DNA of 64,000 nt, taken from assembly GCF_000478195.2 (NCBI RefSeq), contig NZ_AUZM01000012.1, positions 49,244 to 113,243 on the forward strand. The letters run 5' to 3'. The notes under the pieces are model-generated. The model saw only the letters and a list, made by a program, of their open reading frames with translations, did not search any database and was not told the DNA's origin. The position numbers and the translations under genes are program-made. Positions 8,106-18,951 of the stretch are shown piece by piece. This DNA comes from Lyngbya aestuarii BL J. Its GTDB lineage: Bacteria > Cyanobacteriota > Cyanobacteriia > Cyanobacteriales > Microcoleaceae. The number at the start of each line of letters is the position of its first letter. The stretch's first letter is position 1.

Positions 8106-9551
8106 TCATCGATGCCAGACTGTTTCTCCCCCCGGACGATCAATTAAAGTAATTCCGGCTTCTTTTAAGCGATCGCGAATTTGATCGCCTTCGGCATAAT
8201 TTTTAGCTTTGCGGGCAGCCAGACGCTGTTGAACTAAGTCTTCGATCTCCTGATCGCTTAACCCTGGTGTGGTATCTGTTGAAGTTTCTTCCGCGTCAAC
8301 TTCCAACCCCAACACCGAAGCGAGTTGTACCAAAGTCCACCAGGTTTGTTGAATTTGTTTGAGGGGAGTTTCGGTTTTACCTTCGTGAGTAAGAACGTTA
8401 CCTTCTTTGCGTAACTCCTTCGCCAATTCAAATAAAACCGCCAAACCCCCTGGCGTGTTAAAATCGTCATCCATTGCAGTTTGGAAGCGTTCAACGGCTT
8501 CTGAATGCAGAGCGGGCGGCTTTTCGTGATCATCCCACCCTCCCAATTTCTCGCCGTATTGAGATTTAAACAACAACCCTTCTTTTAAAGTATTCCAACC
8601 ATTTTCCGCTGATGCGATCGCGTCATTCGTAAAATCTAAAGGCTTACGATAACTTGCTCCCAACACAAATAACCGAATCACCATCGGATCAACCGTTTCC
8701 AGCAATTGACGAATTGTGGTAAAATTTCCCAAAGACTTTGACATCTTTTCACCACTAACGGTCACAAACCCATTGTGCATCCAAAAACGAGCCAAGGGTT
8801 CACAGTTCGCCGCTTCTGACTGAGCAATTTCGTTTTCATGGTGAGGAAAGATTAAATCTCCACCGCCCCCGTGAATGTCAATGGTTGCGCCCAAGAGTCG
8901 CCGTACCATTGCAGAACATTCGATATGCCAACCGGGGCGCCCTTCTCCCCAAGGAGACTTCCAAGCTGGTTCTCCGGGTTTTGCGGCTTTCCAAAGGGCA
9001 AAGTCAGAGGAATGTTTCTTTTCGCCTTCAGCCCCCGAAACTCGCCCACTGGCGCCTGCTTGAAGTTGATCTTGTTTGCGCCCGGAGAGTTTACCGTATT
9101 CGGGGAATTTTTCTACATTGTAAAAAACATCGCCTTTGCTGGCGTAAGCATACCCTTTTTTTTCAAGTTGTTGAATAAGTTGATAAATTTCAGAAATATT
9201 ATCAGTAGCGCGAGGATAAGCATCGGCATCTCGAATGTTTAAACGCCGGAGATCTTCAAAATAAGCTTCGATAAAGCGTTCAGAGACAGCTTCCATTGAG
9301 GAGTTTTCTTTTTTTGCCCGGTTGAGAATTTTATCGTCAATATCGGTAAAGTTTTGAACGTATTTGACGGTATATCCTATCCATTCTAAATAACGGCGAA
9401 CCACATCCCAAAAAATATAAGAACGGGCATGACCCAAATGGCAATAGTCATAAACTGTGACTCCGCAGCAATACATTTTAACTTGTTGGGGTTCTAGAGG
9501 AGTAAAGGTTTCTTTTGTGCGGGTTTGGGTGTTATAAATTTTAAGATTCAT
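8106..9551 (-). CDS. cysS: Cysteinyl-tRNA synthetase
   Basis: Charges tRNA-Cys with cysteine in the cytoplasm. At 481 residues the length is normal for the family. Class I motifs are present: CHLGHAR (residues 37-43, the HIGH-type motif) and KMSKSLGN (near residue 270). The zinc-site residues are present: a Cys in YCCGVTVYD, a Cys in WHIECSAM and His/Glu in FPHHENE. The C-terminal anticodon-binding region ends in GDQIRDRLKEAGI and GGETVWHR, as is usual. ATG start. hisI and sufE lie upstream on the same strand at short spacing, so a shared transcript is possible. Confidence 0.98.
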   Translation of the reverse strand: MNLKIYNTQTRTKETFTPLEPQQVKMYCCGVTVYDYCHLGHARSYIFWDVVRRYLEWIGYTVKYVQNFTDIDDKILNRAKKENSSMEAVSERFIEAYFEDLRRLNIRDADAYPRATDNISEIYQLIQQLEKKGYAYASKGDVFYNVEKFPEYGKLSGRKQDQLQAGASGRVSGAEGEKKHSSDFALWKAAKPGEPAWKSPWGEGRPGWHIECSAMVRRLLGATIDIHGGGGDLIFPHHENEIAQSEAANCEPLARFWMHNGFVTVSGEKMSKSLGNFTTIRQLLETVDPMVIRLFVLGASYRKPLDFTNDAIASAENGWNTLKEGLLFKSQYGEKLGGWDDHEKPPALHSEAVERFQTAMDDDFNTPGGLAVLFELAKELRKEGNVLTHEGKTETPLKQIQQTWWTLVQLASVLGLEVDAEETSTDTTPGLSDQEIEDLVQQRLAARKAKNYAEGDQIRDRLKEAGITLIDRPGGETVWHR

Positions 9552-9614
9552 TCTTTATAGTAACAAGTTAAGAGTTAACAATTAAGGTTTAAATTGAGTT
9601 CTTGAAGATAAATT

Positions 9615-9980
9615 TCAGTCTTTAATTTCTCTAGAAGATTTGAGCGGAACAGAATTAAAAAAACAACTTCTAACTCCGGTATGACAGGCGATATCTCCAA
9701 CTTGCTCGATTTTAATTAACAATACATCTGCATCACAATCGTAGTAGAGTTCTTTCACAATTTGAATATGCCCGGATGTTGCTCCTTTGTGCCAAAGTTC
9801 AGCCCGAGAACGACTCCAATAGTGAACTTCTCCGGTTTCGAGGGTTTTTTTCAGCGCTTCGAGATTCATCCAAGCCATCATTAAAACGGTATGATCGTGA
9901 TAGTCTTGGGCGATGGCTGGAATTAATCCTTGGTCGTTAAATTTTAGGGTTTCTATCCACAAATAATCTTGATTGATCAT
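9615..9980 (-). CDS. hisI: Phosphoribosyl-AMP cyclohydrolase
   Basis: Third step of histidine biosynthesis: opens the adenine ring of phosphoribosyl-AMP. The 121-residue protein has the family signatures [30 protein letters not shown], the metal site DCDAD and the Cys-rich [11 protein letters not shown]. It is the single-domain form: there is no fused HisE (pyrophosphohydrolase) domain after SCFF, unlike the HisIE fusions common in other bacteria, so hisE must be elsewhere. It lies 63 bp upstream of cysS. Confidence 0.95.
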   Translation of the reverse strand: MINQDYLWIETLKFNDQGLIPAIAQDYHDHTVLMMAWMNLEALKKTLETGEVHYWSRSRAELWHKGATSGHIQIVKELYYDCDADVLLIKIEQVGDIACHTGVRSCFFNSVPLKSSREIKD

Positions 9981-10029
9981 CTTTTATTCAACAAGAGCAG
10001 CCCGAGGAGGAATGAGGAGTTAAAGTCAA

Positions 10030-10461
10030 TTAGCTTTGAGTGGCGATCGCTTTTTGCTGCATCGTTTTAAAGATGTTATAAAATCCGTTCGCGCGGGAAG
10101 GAGTGAGACTGGCTTGTAAGCCGGTTTCTTGAATAAAGTCGGGGGCTATTTTTTCGATTTCTGCACTCTCAAGCCCATTTAAACCCCGAATTAATAAGGC
10201 GACTAATCCTTTGGTGAGTTGGGAATCTGAGTCTCCTTGAAATTGTACTTTACCGTTTTCATCTAAATCGGCAATCACGTAAACTTGAGAGACACAGCCG
10301 GGAACTTTATTGTCTGGAATTTTAGCATCAGCCGGAAATTCGGACAATTTTTGAGCTAGTGTGATCAGTTGTTCGTAGCGCAGTTTATTGGAGGATGCAC
10401 GTTTGAACCGTTGAACAATGCGATCGAGCGATGGCGGTAGGGGTGTTGCAGTTGATGACAT
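10030..10461 (-). CDS. sufE: SufE-family cysteine desulfurase sulfur acceptor
   Basis: SufE accepts persulfide sulfur from the SufS desulfurase and passes it to the Fe-S cluster scaffold. The protein (143 residues from ATG 10461) carries the active Cys56 in the KVPGCVSQVYV motif and the SRANGFYNIFKTM C-terminus of the family. The frame extends to another ATG at 10485 that would add MRSILLPI; I prefer 10461 because family members start close to the PPSLDRIVQRFK helix, but neither start has a strong ribosome binding site. It is 49 bp upstream of hisI. No other suf gene is in the window. Confidence 0.93.
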   Translation of the reverse strand: MSSTATPLPPSLDRIVQRFKRASSNKLRYEQLITLAQKLSEFPADAKIPDNKVPGCVSQVYVIADLDENGKVQFQGDSDSQLTKGLVALLIRGLNGLESAEIEKIAPDFIQETGLQASLTPSRANGFYNIFKTMQQKAIATQS

Positions 10462-10577
10462 GATAGGCAATAAAATAGACCTCATCTATTCTCAGTCTAA
10501 CTGAAAGCGGGGACGGGGACGGTAGGAAATTGCACGAATTGTCAGAAAAAAAGATGCACTCCAGGGGTCGGGAGAGT

Positions 10578-13196
10578 TTAGGAACAGATAGAAGGATTAA
10601 CCTTTAAACTGAAGTCAGACTGACGAAGCAATTGAGTGATTTCAATGGCGGGAACCGGGGGACAGAAGTAATAGCCTTGGGCGAGATCGCAGTGAATGGA
10701 ACGTAAAAATGACAGTTGTTGAGGTGTTTCTACCCCTTCGGCAACGACTTGTAGTTTGAGTCCCTGGCCGAGTGCGACAATGGTTTGAGCGATCGCCGCA
10801 TCACTAGAATTTTCCACGATATCTTGGACAAAAGAGCGGTCAATTTTCAGGGTATTCAAGGGAAAATGCTTGAGAACATTGAGGGAGGAGTAGCCTGTGC
10901 CAAAATCATCAATGGTGATGTGCAAGCCCATTTCTCGCAGTTCTTGTAAAGTTTGGATGGTAAATTCAACATCCTGCATGGCGGCACTTTCGGTAATTTC
11001 TAACTCCAAATATTGAGGATCGATTTCGGTGGCCTCGAGGGTTTGGAGAATAATTTTGATCAGTTGAGACTGATGAAATTGTCGGGCTGATAAATTAACG
11101 GCAATTCGTAGGGGAGGCAAACCTTCAGCCTGCCAAGATTGATGTTGAATACAAGCGGTTTGTAAGACCCATTGTCCAATCGGTGCAATTAAGCCAATTT
11201 CTTCAGCGAGGGGAATGAATTGGTCGGGGGGAACGAAGCCGAGTTTGGGATGTTGCCAGCGAATTAAGGCTTCTAAACCGACGATCCGGCCTGTGCTGAT
11301 TTCGACTTGAGGTTGATAATAGAGTAAAAATTCTTCTTGGATTAAAGCCCGTCGTAAGTCTGCTTCTAGGGTTAATTGGTTGAGGGCTTCATGGTGCATT
11401 TCTTCGGCAAACAATTGAGAGTTGTTACGACCTAGCTTTTTGGCGCGATACATGGCGGCATCGGCGTGCTTGAGTAGGGTTTGGGCGTCTTCAGCATCAT
11501 CGGGACACAGGGCGATACCTAGACTGGCGGTGACATACAGTTCTTGATTGTCGATCACGAAGGGAATACTAAGTTTATCGAGTATTTTTTGAGCAATTTT
11601 GGTGATTTCGTCGGTAGAGGCCAGATGAGGGAAAAGTAGGGTGAATTCATCTCCCCCCCAACGGGCAATGGTGTCACAGTTTCGTAAACATTGCTTGAGA
11701 CGGGTGGCGACTTGCTGCAATAGCTGATCTCCAGTGGCGTGGCCGAGGGTATCGTTAATCACTTTAAAGCGATCGAGATCTAAAAAGGCGACCCCTAAAA
11801 GTTCTGGTTGTTGTTTGCTGTTGGCGAGGGCGAGGGCGAGTTGTTCGTCAAACAGGAGACGGTTGGGAAGCCGAGTCAGGGCATCGTGGCAGGCTTGATA
11901 ACGTATAATGGATTCGACTCGTTTTTGAGCGATCGCCATGTATAGATGAAGGCTGATGGCAAGAGCGAGTTTGAGTTCTTGAGAACTCCAAGTCGGATTT
12001 TGGTCAAATTTTTGTTCTCGCCACACTTCAAAGGAGGCACGGGGCATTTGATGGCGTTCGTCCTGACTGTAATGACCAGCCCAGTAAATGTCGCTGTTGT
12101 AGCCGTTGCGAAAGATCGTTAGACAGCCGACTTGTTGGTGGTGAAACTGGATGGGAATCAGGGCAATTGAACGAATATTGGTTCTCTCAAACGCATTGGC
12201 GATTGTGCTGAGATGGGGATTGGCTTGTAATTGGGTGATGGTGATCACTTGATGATTTTGTTCTCCGAGATTCCAGGAGGTGGCTGGAGAATTCTGAAGT
12301 TGTTGGTAATGGTGTTGCCATTGTTCAATTGATTCTGTTTCGGGTAGTTTGGCATCGAGTTTTCCGAGGGGATGAATAAAATTTTGCCATTGAGGGATTT
12401 CTTCGAGGAAGGGTTGACAAGGTTGCTCTCCGGTGATGTACAGTTGGGCGGGGATACCTGTCGGTTCCGCTACGATGTATAATCGACCTCCTGAACCGTT
12501 GAGGGCGGCTACAGCTTCTTCTAGGACGCGCTGGCGAATTTGATTGACGGAAAGGGGACAGTGAAGCAGTTGACTGACTTGATTGATGATCGCTTCATAA
12601 CGGGCTTGTTCTCGGGTGCGACGGAGAAGGTCTGACTGAGAGATGGCAATGGAGACTTGATCGACGATCAGTTGAATGATTTGGAGTTCTCGCGGTTTGT
12701 AGGGACGAGGTGTTTGATGATGAATGGCGAGTAAGCCCCAGAGGGACTTCCCGTGTAAAATTGGAGTCACCAGTGAGGCTTGTACACCCATGGCATTGAG
12801 ATATTTAATATGGCAAGGATCGACCGGGGCGTAGCGAATGTCTTCTTGGGGGAGTTGTTCTCCGGTGGTTTGACTGTCAAGGTTACTGGTAATTCGGCGT
12901 TGCGTGGCGATATCTACAATAACTCGCTGTCTTGCTTTGAGAAAGAGTTGTCGATCACGATTGGGAATATCTGTTGCTGGAAACTTCAAGTTTAAGAGCG
13001 AAGGAAGACTATTTTCTTCTAGAGACTCAGCAATCACTTCACCACTACCATCGGTATCAAAGCGGTAAATTTTGACCCGATCTACCTTTAAAAAGGAACG
13101 AATTTCTTCAACTGCTGTATTGAGGATTTCTGACAATTCTAGAGATTGCCGAATCCGGTTTGTGATTTGATGCAGAAAGTATTCTTGGTGTGGCAT
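10578..13196 (-). CDS. GAF-GAF-GGDEF-EAL cyclic-di-GMP signalling protein with phytochrome-like GAF
   Basis: An 872-residue soluble protein. GAF1 (about residues 15-185) is of phytochrome type: FPATDIPNRDRQLF, then DPCHIKYLNAMGV with the Cys128-His129 pair at the usual bilin-attachment position. GAF2 spans about 200-425. The diguanylate cyclase domain (about 430-600) keeps GGDEF (514-518) and the RNCD inhibitory site (505-508) five residues before it. The phosphodiesterase domain (about 610-860) keeps EALIRW (642) and DDFGTGYSSL. Both output domains therefore look catalytically competent, which would allow a switch between making and breaking c-di-GMP in response to light or another GAF ligand. 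No membrane segment is present. Bilin binding is inferred from the Cys-His motif only. Confidence 0.93.
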   Translation of the reverse strand: MPHQEYFLHQITNRIRQSLELSEILNTAVEEIRSFLKVDRVKIYRFDTDGSGEVIAESLEENSLPSLLNLKFPATDIPNRDRQLFLKARQRVIVDIATQRRITSNLDSQTTGEQLPQEDIRYAPVDPCHIKYLNAMGVQASLVTPILHGKSLWGLLAIHHQTPRPYKPRELQIIQLIVDQVSIAISQSDLLRRTREQARYEAIINQVSQLLHCPLSVNQIRQRVLEEAVAALNGSGGRLYIVAEPTGIPAQLYITGEQPCQPFLEEIPQWQNFIHPLGKLDAKLPETESIEQWQHHYQQLQNSPATSWNLGEQNHQVITITQLQANPHLSTIANAFERTNIRSIALIPIQFHHQQVGCLTIFRNGYNSDIYWAGHYSQDERHQMPRASFEVWREQKFDQNPTWSSQELKLALAISLHLYMAIAQKRVESIIRYQACHDALTRLPNRLLFDEQLALALANSKQQPELLGVAFLDLDRFKVINDTLGHATGDQLLQQVATRLKQCLRNCDTIARWGGDEFTLLFPHLASTDEITKIAQKILDKLSIPFVIDNQELYVTASLGIALCPDDAEDAQTLLKHADAAMYRAKKLGRNNSQLFAEEMHHEALNQLTLEADLRRALIQEEFLLYYQPQVEISTGRIVGLEALIRWQHPKLGFVPPDQFIPLAEEIGLIAPIGQWVLQTACIQHQSWQAEGLPPLRIAVNLSARQFHQSQLIKIILQTLEATEIDPQYLELEITESAAMQDVEFTIQTLQELREMGLHITIDDFGTGYSSLNVLKHFPLNTLKIDRSFVQDIVENSSDAAIAQTIVALGQGLKLQVVAEGVETPQQLSFLRSIHCDLAQGYYFCPPVPAIEITQLLRQSDFSLKVNPSICS

Positions 13197-13359
13197 TTAT
13201 GATGTTTTTTGTCTTTAAATAAGGTTTATTTTAGGATTAATTTATTTAAAGCTGAGTTTATTTTTATATTCTATATGCTATCATTTTTTGAAATTCTGGT
13301 CAATTTCTACGCCATTTTGCTCTATTGATCACAAATACTTTATAAAAATTATTGATTCT

Positions 13360-13398
13360 TTATATTAAATGAGCCAAGGAGTTTTTTCTCCCCGGCTC
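13360..13398 (-). terminator. Terminator-like hairpin after hemB
   Basis: On the minus strand, GAGCCGGGGAG and CTCCTTGGCTC flank an AAAAAA loop (stem of 5 plus 4 bp around a 2-base internal mismatch), followed by ATTTAATATAAAG. It lies 33 bases past the hemB stop. The downstream tract is AT-rich rather than a pure T-run. Confidence 0.5.
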
Positions 13399-13430
13399 AA
13401 AAGTTATTCTATTGTACAATAAAATCAGGT

Positions 13431-14432
<1,002 letters not shown>

Positions 14433-14653
14433 TCAAAAGATGCGTTAAAAGTGTCAATTCTGGAGTTAAAAAACTGTGGCTCTAATTGTTCAGTTGATCG
14501 TTAAAAACATTAGACAACTGATCGAGATGATCACGGTCTGAACAAGTTCATTATTATTACATTTTGCGAATCACTTCAATTCAGTCGATACAATTCAATA
14601 CAATTTTGTAAATAAGTATGAACATTGATTGACAACAGACCCCTCAGATTCCT

Positions 14654-15955
14654 CTAATCTGAATAGATTTTTCCATTGGGTAAAATCGCCCCTGTTAGAT
14701 CCACATCTCGTAAATTCGTCCCTTTCAGACTCGCCCCTTTCAGGTTCGCCCCCCGCAAATTCGCCCCTTGTAGATACGCATTTCTAAGATTAGCTTTAGT
14801 GAGGTTTGCGCCTCGCAGATCAGCACCTTGTAGGTTTGCTTCCGTCAGGTTAGCATCTTTGAGATAGGCTCCAATCAGGTTCGCCTGTTCTAATTTTGCG
14901 CCTTCGAGGTTCGCATCTTCTAGGTTAGCATCTTCTAGAATAACGCCTTCGAGGATCGCATCGGTTAAGTTTGCATCCTCTAAATTTGCGCCTTTGAGTT
15001 GGGCAAATCCCAATTTTGCTTTTTCTAAAATGGCATTATTGAGGTTAGCGTTTTCAAGTTTAGCAACCCAGAGTTTTGCTTCGGTGAGATCTGCACTTTC
15101 TAGGTTGGCTTGACTCAGTTGTGCATCGCCGAGACTCGCTTTTTGGAGGTTCGCAAAGCCGAGATCAGCGCGAGTCATTTGAGTTTTAGCAAGATTGGCG
15201 CCTTTGAGAGAAGCTTGATGGAAGTTGGCGTTTTCTAAATTTGCACCAAGCAGAATTGCGCCTTCGAGGTTGGCTTGGATCAGTTTTGCTGCTCTGAGAT
15301 TCGCCCCTTCGAGTTTAGCGCCTCGTAGATCCGCTTGTTGTAAATTCGCATCTACTAAATAGGCTTCTCTAAAATTCGCTTGCCAGAGATTCGCATTGCT
15401 GAGATCGGTATTGGCGAGTCTAGCCCGAACGAAGTTAGCATAACCCAAGTTTGCCCCTTTGAGCATGGCATAACCGAGATCAGCCCCTTCAAGTTTAACT
15501 CCCCGCAGATCCGCTTTTTCCAGGTAAGCATCGGAGAGATCGGCGTTGGAGAGGTTGGCTTTCCACAGGTAGGCTTCGCGGAGGTTGGCGTCTCGGAAGT
15601 TTGCACCACTGAGATCACATTCGGGACATTGACGAGAGTCTAGGGTTTGCTGTTGTAAGCGCTGTTTTTTCTCTTTTTCTGAGGGGGGTTGTTGACGCGA
15701 TTCTGTGGCTTGAAGGCGATCGCTGAGTCGATGGTTTTCTACTAAGATACTAATAGCAATCAGGGTGCTGAGTACGGCTAGACTCGCCAGCACGGTGATT
15801 CCGACTAATGTTGTTGTTTTTTGTCTCTCGCTAGGAACCGTTGACGGAGACTTGCTCAGGGGAGATGTTATGTTAGGACGAGCTAGGGATTGAAATGCTT
15901 TCGCAACGAGAGTCGTCTTCTGTTCTATGGGATGTTTTGAGTGGGGTTCTACCAT
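14654..15955 (-). CDS. Membrane-anchored pentapeptide-repeat protein
   Basis: A polar N-terminus, one membrane segment (TLVGITVLASLAVLSTLIAI, about residues 49-68 from the ATG), a charged segment rich in Gln/Lys/Glu, then more than 300 residues of A(D/N)Lxx pentapeptide repeats up to the C-terminus, which should form a right-handed quadrilateral beta helix. SRQCPECDLSGANF immediately precedes the repeats and has a CxxC pair. The open frame starts at a TTG at 15985; the ATG at 15955 is preferred. Such proteins are abundant in cyanobacteria and mostly uncharacterised; this one presents its helix on one side of a membrane. No function can be assigned. Confidence 0.9.
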   Translation of the reverse strand: MVEPHSKHPIEQKTTLVAKAFQSLARPNITSPLSKSPSTVPSERQKTTTLVGITVLASLAVLSTLIAISILVENHRLSDRLQATESRQQPPSEKEKKQRLQQQTLDSRQCPECDLSGANFRDANLREAYLWKANLSNADLSDAYLEKADLRGVKLEGADLGYAMLKGANLGYANFVRARLANTDLSNANLWQANFREAYLVDANLQQADLRGAKLEGANLRAAKLIQANLEGAILLGANLENANFHQASLKGANLAKTQMTRADLGFANLQKASLGDAQLSQANLESADLTEAKLWVAKLENANLNNAILEKAKLGFAQLKGANLEDANLTDAILEGVILEDANLEDANLEGAKLEQANLIGAYLKDANLTEANLQGADLRGANLTKANLRNAYLQGANLRGANLKGASLKGTNLRDVDLTGAILPNGKIYSD

Positions 15956-16083
15956 GTTTGTTTTTGAGTAGATCGCGATTCGCAACTGATCGTGCGCTCA
16001 GACGGTGTAACCCGATGCCACTTTTACCAGTAAATCACCGTCTTCATTAGACTATCAGGATCAGAGACATCCATCAAGAACAG

Positions 16084-16782
16084 TTATTGATCATTTGTTA
16101 GGTGATTTTTGACGGCTTGATCGATCATTTCTTGGGCTAAGGGGTGATAACCATTATGATTTAACCAGGCTAGGGGTGATTCTTTGACTTGATAGCTAAC
16201 GGCGACACCTGTTGTGACGAGTCGAGAAAAATGTTCACAGTTCCAGCCTAAAAATCCATAGTCCCAGTCTTTAAAAAGTTCATAGGCAATTAGACATCGA
16301 TCTAAGACTTGTTGACGGTTTAAAAGTTTAACTGTTGAAAGGATTTCAGCATTTTGGGGAATGGAAAAAACGGCAAAGCCGTCACCTCCAAAGTTGAAAC
16401 AATGAGTGTCAGAAATGGTGATATGGAAATGGTTTGCAACATCTCGCTGAGAGATTAATAATCCTGCATTTTGACTATTATAGTCAACTTTTTCTTTGAA
16501 TAAACGCACGATTTCATCAACAACTGGAGTTTTGTTTTTTTGAAAAATTGAACTTAAATCAGGTTTGTCTGAATCGAGAAAGGGTTGAATTCCTAGTTCT
16601 TTAACTGAATATTTTTTGTCGAGTTTAAACCCAGTCGGAAGTGAGGATATATTATATTGACTCGCCTCAATGTTCTTCAGCCAAAACTCTGAACAAAAGA
16701 GCGGGGGAATGTCAAAGAGTGCGATCATTAACTTTTGAGATTTCTTGTCTCTAAAAAATTTAACTTCGTGAACATAACCCAT
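16084..16782 (-). CDS. LRAT/NlpC-P60-fold protein of unknown function
   Basis: A 232-residue protein whose C-terminal half reads VANHFHITISDTHCFNF...YGFLGWNCEHFSRLVTTG. The NCEHF motif with a preceding His is the signature of LRAT-domain proteins (Cys nucleophile, His), a permuted NlpC/P60 thiol fold acting as acyltransferase or amidase. The N-terminal 90 residues are unrecognised. There is no signal peptide or clear membrane segment. It stands alone, with a long gap behind it, and could be an accessory or defence-type gene. The domain assignment rests on the NCEHF motif and spacing; substrate unknown. Confidence 0.75.
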   Translation of the reverse strand: MGYVHEVKFFRDKKSQKLMIALFDIPPLFCSEFWLKNIEASQYNISSLPTGFKLDKKYSVKELGIQPFLDSDKPDLSSIFQKNKTPVVDEIVRLFKEKVDYNSQNAGLLISQRDVANHFHITISDTHCFNFGGDGFAVFSIPQNAEILSTVKLLNRQQVLDRCLIAYELFKDWDYGFLGWNCEHFSRLVTTGVAVSYQVKESPLAWLNHNGYHPLAQEMIDQAVKNHLTNDQ

Positions 16783-17535
16783 AGTACAATCCTCTCATTA
16801 TTTGGATTAATTTTATGGGATTAATTTAGCATAATTCTAATCAAAGATCTATCTCATCCGATTTATGATTTGGGACTTTTGATTAAGATCTGCTACAGTT
16901 TCGGGTGTGATTAATAGTTGGTAAAAATCGAAAATCTCAGTAATTCTACGGATGCGATCGCCAAGTTTGGCTACAGGGGTGATCGGGGAGATCTTCTCAA
17001 CGCCTAAGCGGGTTTAAAATTGAGTCAAATTACTCTCTCTGTGAAACTCAGAGGAAAGTCACATCTGTGAAAATATAATCTATTCTTAACCTAACTTGGG
17101 TGGTCAATTGGTTACACTAAAAAGGATAACTGCATCAAGTTCTGTTGAAAAGGCAGCTTAATCAGTTAAAATCCTAGACGCAGATCAACATATTGCTACA
17201 GTCACCTCTCTAGGGGATTGTTTTTAGATTTTCAAAGTCATTTATCCTTTTGATCTAAAAATGAATCAAGTTTATTGGTTGGTACTCACAATTTTTTTGA
17301 CTCACTCAGAGACATTTCAGGGAATGATTGACAGCAATAAACTGCGTTAAATTTGATTGTTCGGGGTGTATATTAATCGATAAGATTGGTTGTTTGTAGT
17401 GCATAAAAATATAGTTTGCAATCAATTATTGAGTTGTATCGTAGTATTGTTTTTATAGAATTGTTTTTATAAAAAAATTATCTGGGTTATACGATCAGCT
17501 TGTTAACCAATTACTCAAGAAGACTTCAGTTTATT
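16783..17535. other. 753-base gene-free region with a possible coding remnant
   Basis: This is the longest gap in the window, between divergent genes. At 16849-17013 the minus strand holds a 54-codon open stretch of coding character (KLGDRIRRITEIFDFYQLL) without a start codon, bounded by stops, which may be a decayed gene fragment. The rest is AT-rich and must include both promoters. No hairpin terminator, RNA gene or inverted-repeat pair was found. Confidence 0.45.
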
Positions 17536-18948
17536 ATGGTTATGACATCCGAATCTTTATTCTCTAGTTCTTCGGTTTTTTTAACTCAAGAGATCCATTT
17601 AGAATCAACTCTCCAAGACTTACCGCTTTATAGCTTTACAGTCGATATTGAACAACCTGGAGTTGCTCTGACTCGTATTTTTGAAACTCATCCTTTTATT
17701 CCTGGTATTATTCTAACAGATCAAGGAAAGTTTGTGGGAATCATTTCTCACCGTCGATTTTTAAAAATGCTGAGTCGTCCCTATGGACGAGAACTATTTT
17801 TAAATCGTTCTATTCGATTACTGCAACGTTTTGTTTCTGATAAACTGTTGTTATTATCAGGAAATACTCCGATTTTAGAAGCGGCGAAAAAAGCCGTACA
17901 AAGAGATACAGAAATGCTCTATGAACCGATAGTAGTTCGTCTCTTTCCTGAAGAATATCAAGTTCTTGATACGCAACAGTTATTACTCGCTCAATCTTAT
18001 CTTCATCAACTTGCAACTCAGTTACTCCATGAAAAAACTCAAGCCCAACTTATTCAAACTGAAAAGTTAGTTTTACTGGGTCAAATGGTGGCTGGACTGG
18101 CTCACGAATTAAGAAATCCTCTCAATTGTATTTCGGGGAATTCTAAGTTTATCCAAGAGAGTTATGAAACAATATCAATGGTTTTAGCCGCTTATGAACA
18201 AAAATTTCCAGATTCAGGAAATGACATCAAACACTTAAAAGAAAACCTAGATTTAGAGTTTGTTAAACAAGACTTTCCCGACTTATTAAAAAGTATACAA
18301 GTGTCGTCTGAACGGATGAATCAGCTTGTCAGCAGTCTGAGAAGTTTCTCGTATATGGATGATTCTTGCAAACAAGAAACCGATATTCACGACTGTTTAG
18401 ATAGTACGTTGTTGATTTTAAAAAGTCGTCTAAAAATGGGAATTGAAGTCGTTAAAGATTATGATAATTTACCTTTGTTTCCCTGTTATCCCGGACAATT
18501 AAGCCAAGTTTTTATGAACTTAATTGCAAATAGCATTGATGCTTTAGAAGAACAGATGAAAAAGGATTGGAACTACTCACCTACAATCTGTATTCAGACT
18601 AAAATAAAACTGTTATCTGATTCTGATTTCAATTCCTATCATCATTCTTTATCCAATCATGAGTTTAGTTTAGAAAGGAGTGATTTAGATGAGACTAAAG
18701 ACTACCTTTATATTAAAATTTCCGATAATGGGTTAGGAATTCCAGACGAAATCCAAGCGAAAATTTTTGATAACTTCTTCACAACAAAACCTATTGGAAA
18801 AGGAACGGGACTAGGATTAGCAATTAGTCATCAGATTATTGTTGAAAAACATGGGGGTCAATTAATTTTAAATTCTACCCTTGGAGAAGGAACTGAATTT
18901 GAGATTTTGTTACCGATGGAATCTCAAGACTTAAGCGACTCTGAGTAA
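17536..18948 (+). CDS. Sensor histidine kinase with N-terminal CBS-type domain
   Basis: A cytoplasmic two-component kinase. The N-terminal part (about residues 25-150 from the ATG) resembles a CBS pair ([24 protein letters not shown], then [11 protein letters not shown]). It is followed by a coiled linker, the phospho-acceptor region [13 protein letters not shown] with His at about 190, and a C-terminal ATPase domain with an N-box ([11 protein letters not shown]), G1 (DNGLGIPDE) and G2 ([14 protein letters not shown]). No membrane segment is present, so it should sense an internal ligand, perhaps an adenine nucleotide, as CBS domains often do. The frame opens at a TTG (17500); ATG 17536 is preferred. 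No response regulator is adjacent. It converges on the next gene with 3 bp between stops. Confidence 0.92.
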   Translation: MVMTSESLFSSSSVFLTQEIHLESTLQDLPLYSFTVDIEQPGVALTRIFETHPFIPGIILTDQGKFVGIISHRRFLKMLSRPYGRELFLNRSIRLLQRFVSDKLLLLSGNTPILEAAKKAVQRDTEMLYEPIVVRLFPEEYQVLDTQQLLLAQSYLHQLATQLLHEKTQAQLIQTEKLVLLGQMVAGLAHELRNPLNCISGNSKFIQESYETISMVLAAYEQKFPDSGNDIKHLKENLDLEFVKQDFPDLLKSIQVSSERMNQLVSSLRSFSYMDDSCKQETDIHDCLDSTLLILKSRLKMGIEVVKDYDNLPLFPCYPGQLSQVFMNLIANSIDALEEQMKKDWNYSPTICIQTKIKLLSDSDFNSYHHSLSNHEFSLERSDLDETKDYLYIKISDNGLGIPDEIQAKIFDNFFTTKPIGKGTGLGLAISHQIIVEKHGGQLILNSTLGEGTEFEILLPMESQDLSDSE

Positions 18949-18951
18949 ATT

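Noticed and set aside
15380..15643. Open frames antisense to or within the pentapeptide-repeat gene
   Set aside because: The periodic repeats open several frames at once; only the A(D/N)Lxx frame makes a recognised protein.
17085..17092. Single CTTAACCT upstream of the histidine kinase as a Pho box
   Set aside because: No partner octamer at 11-bp distance on either side.
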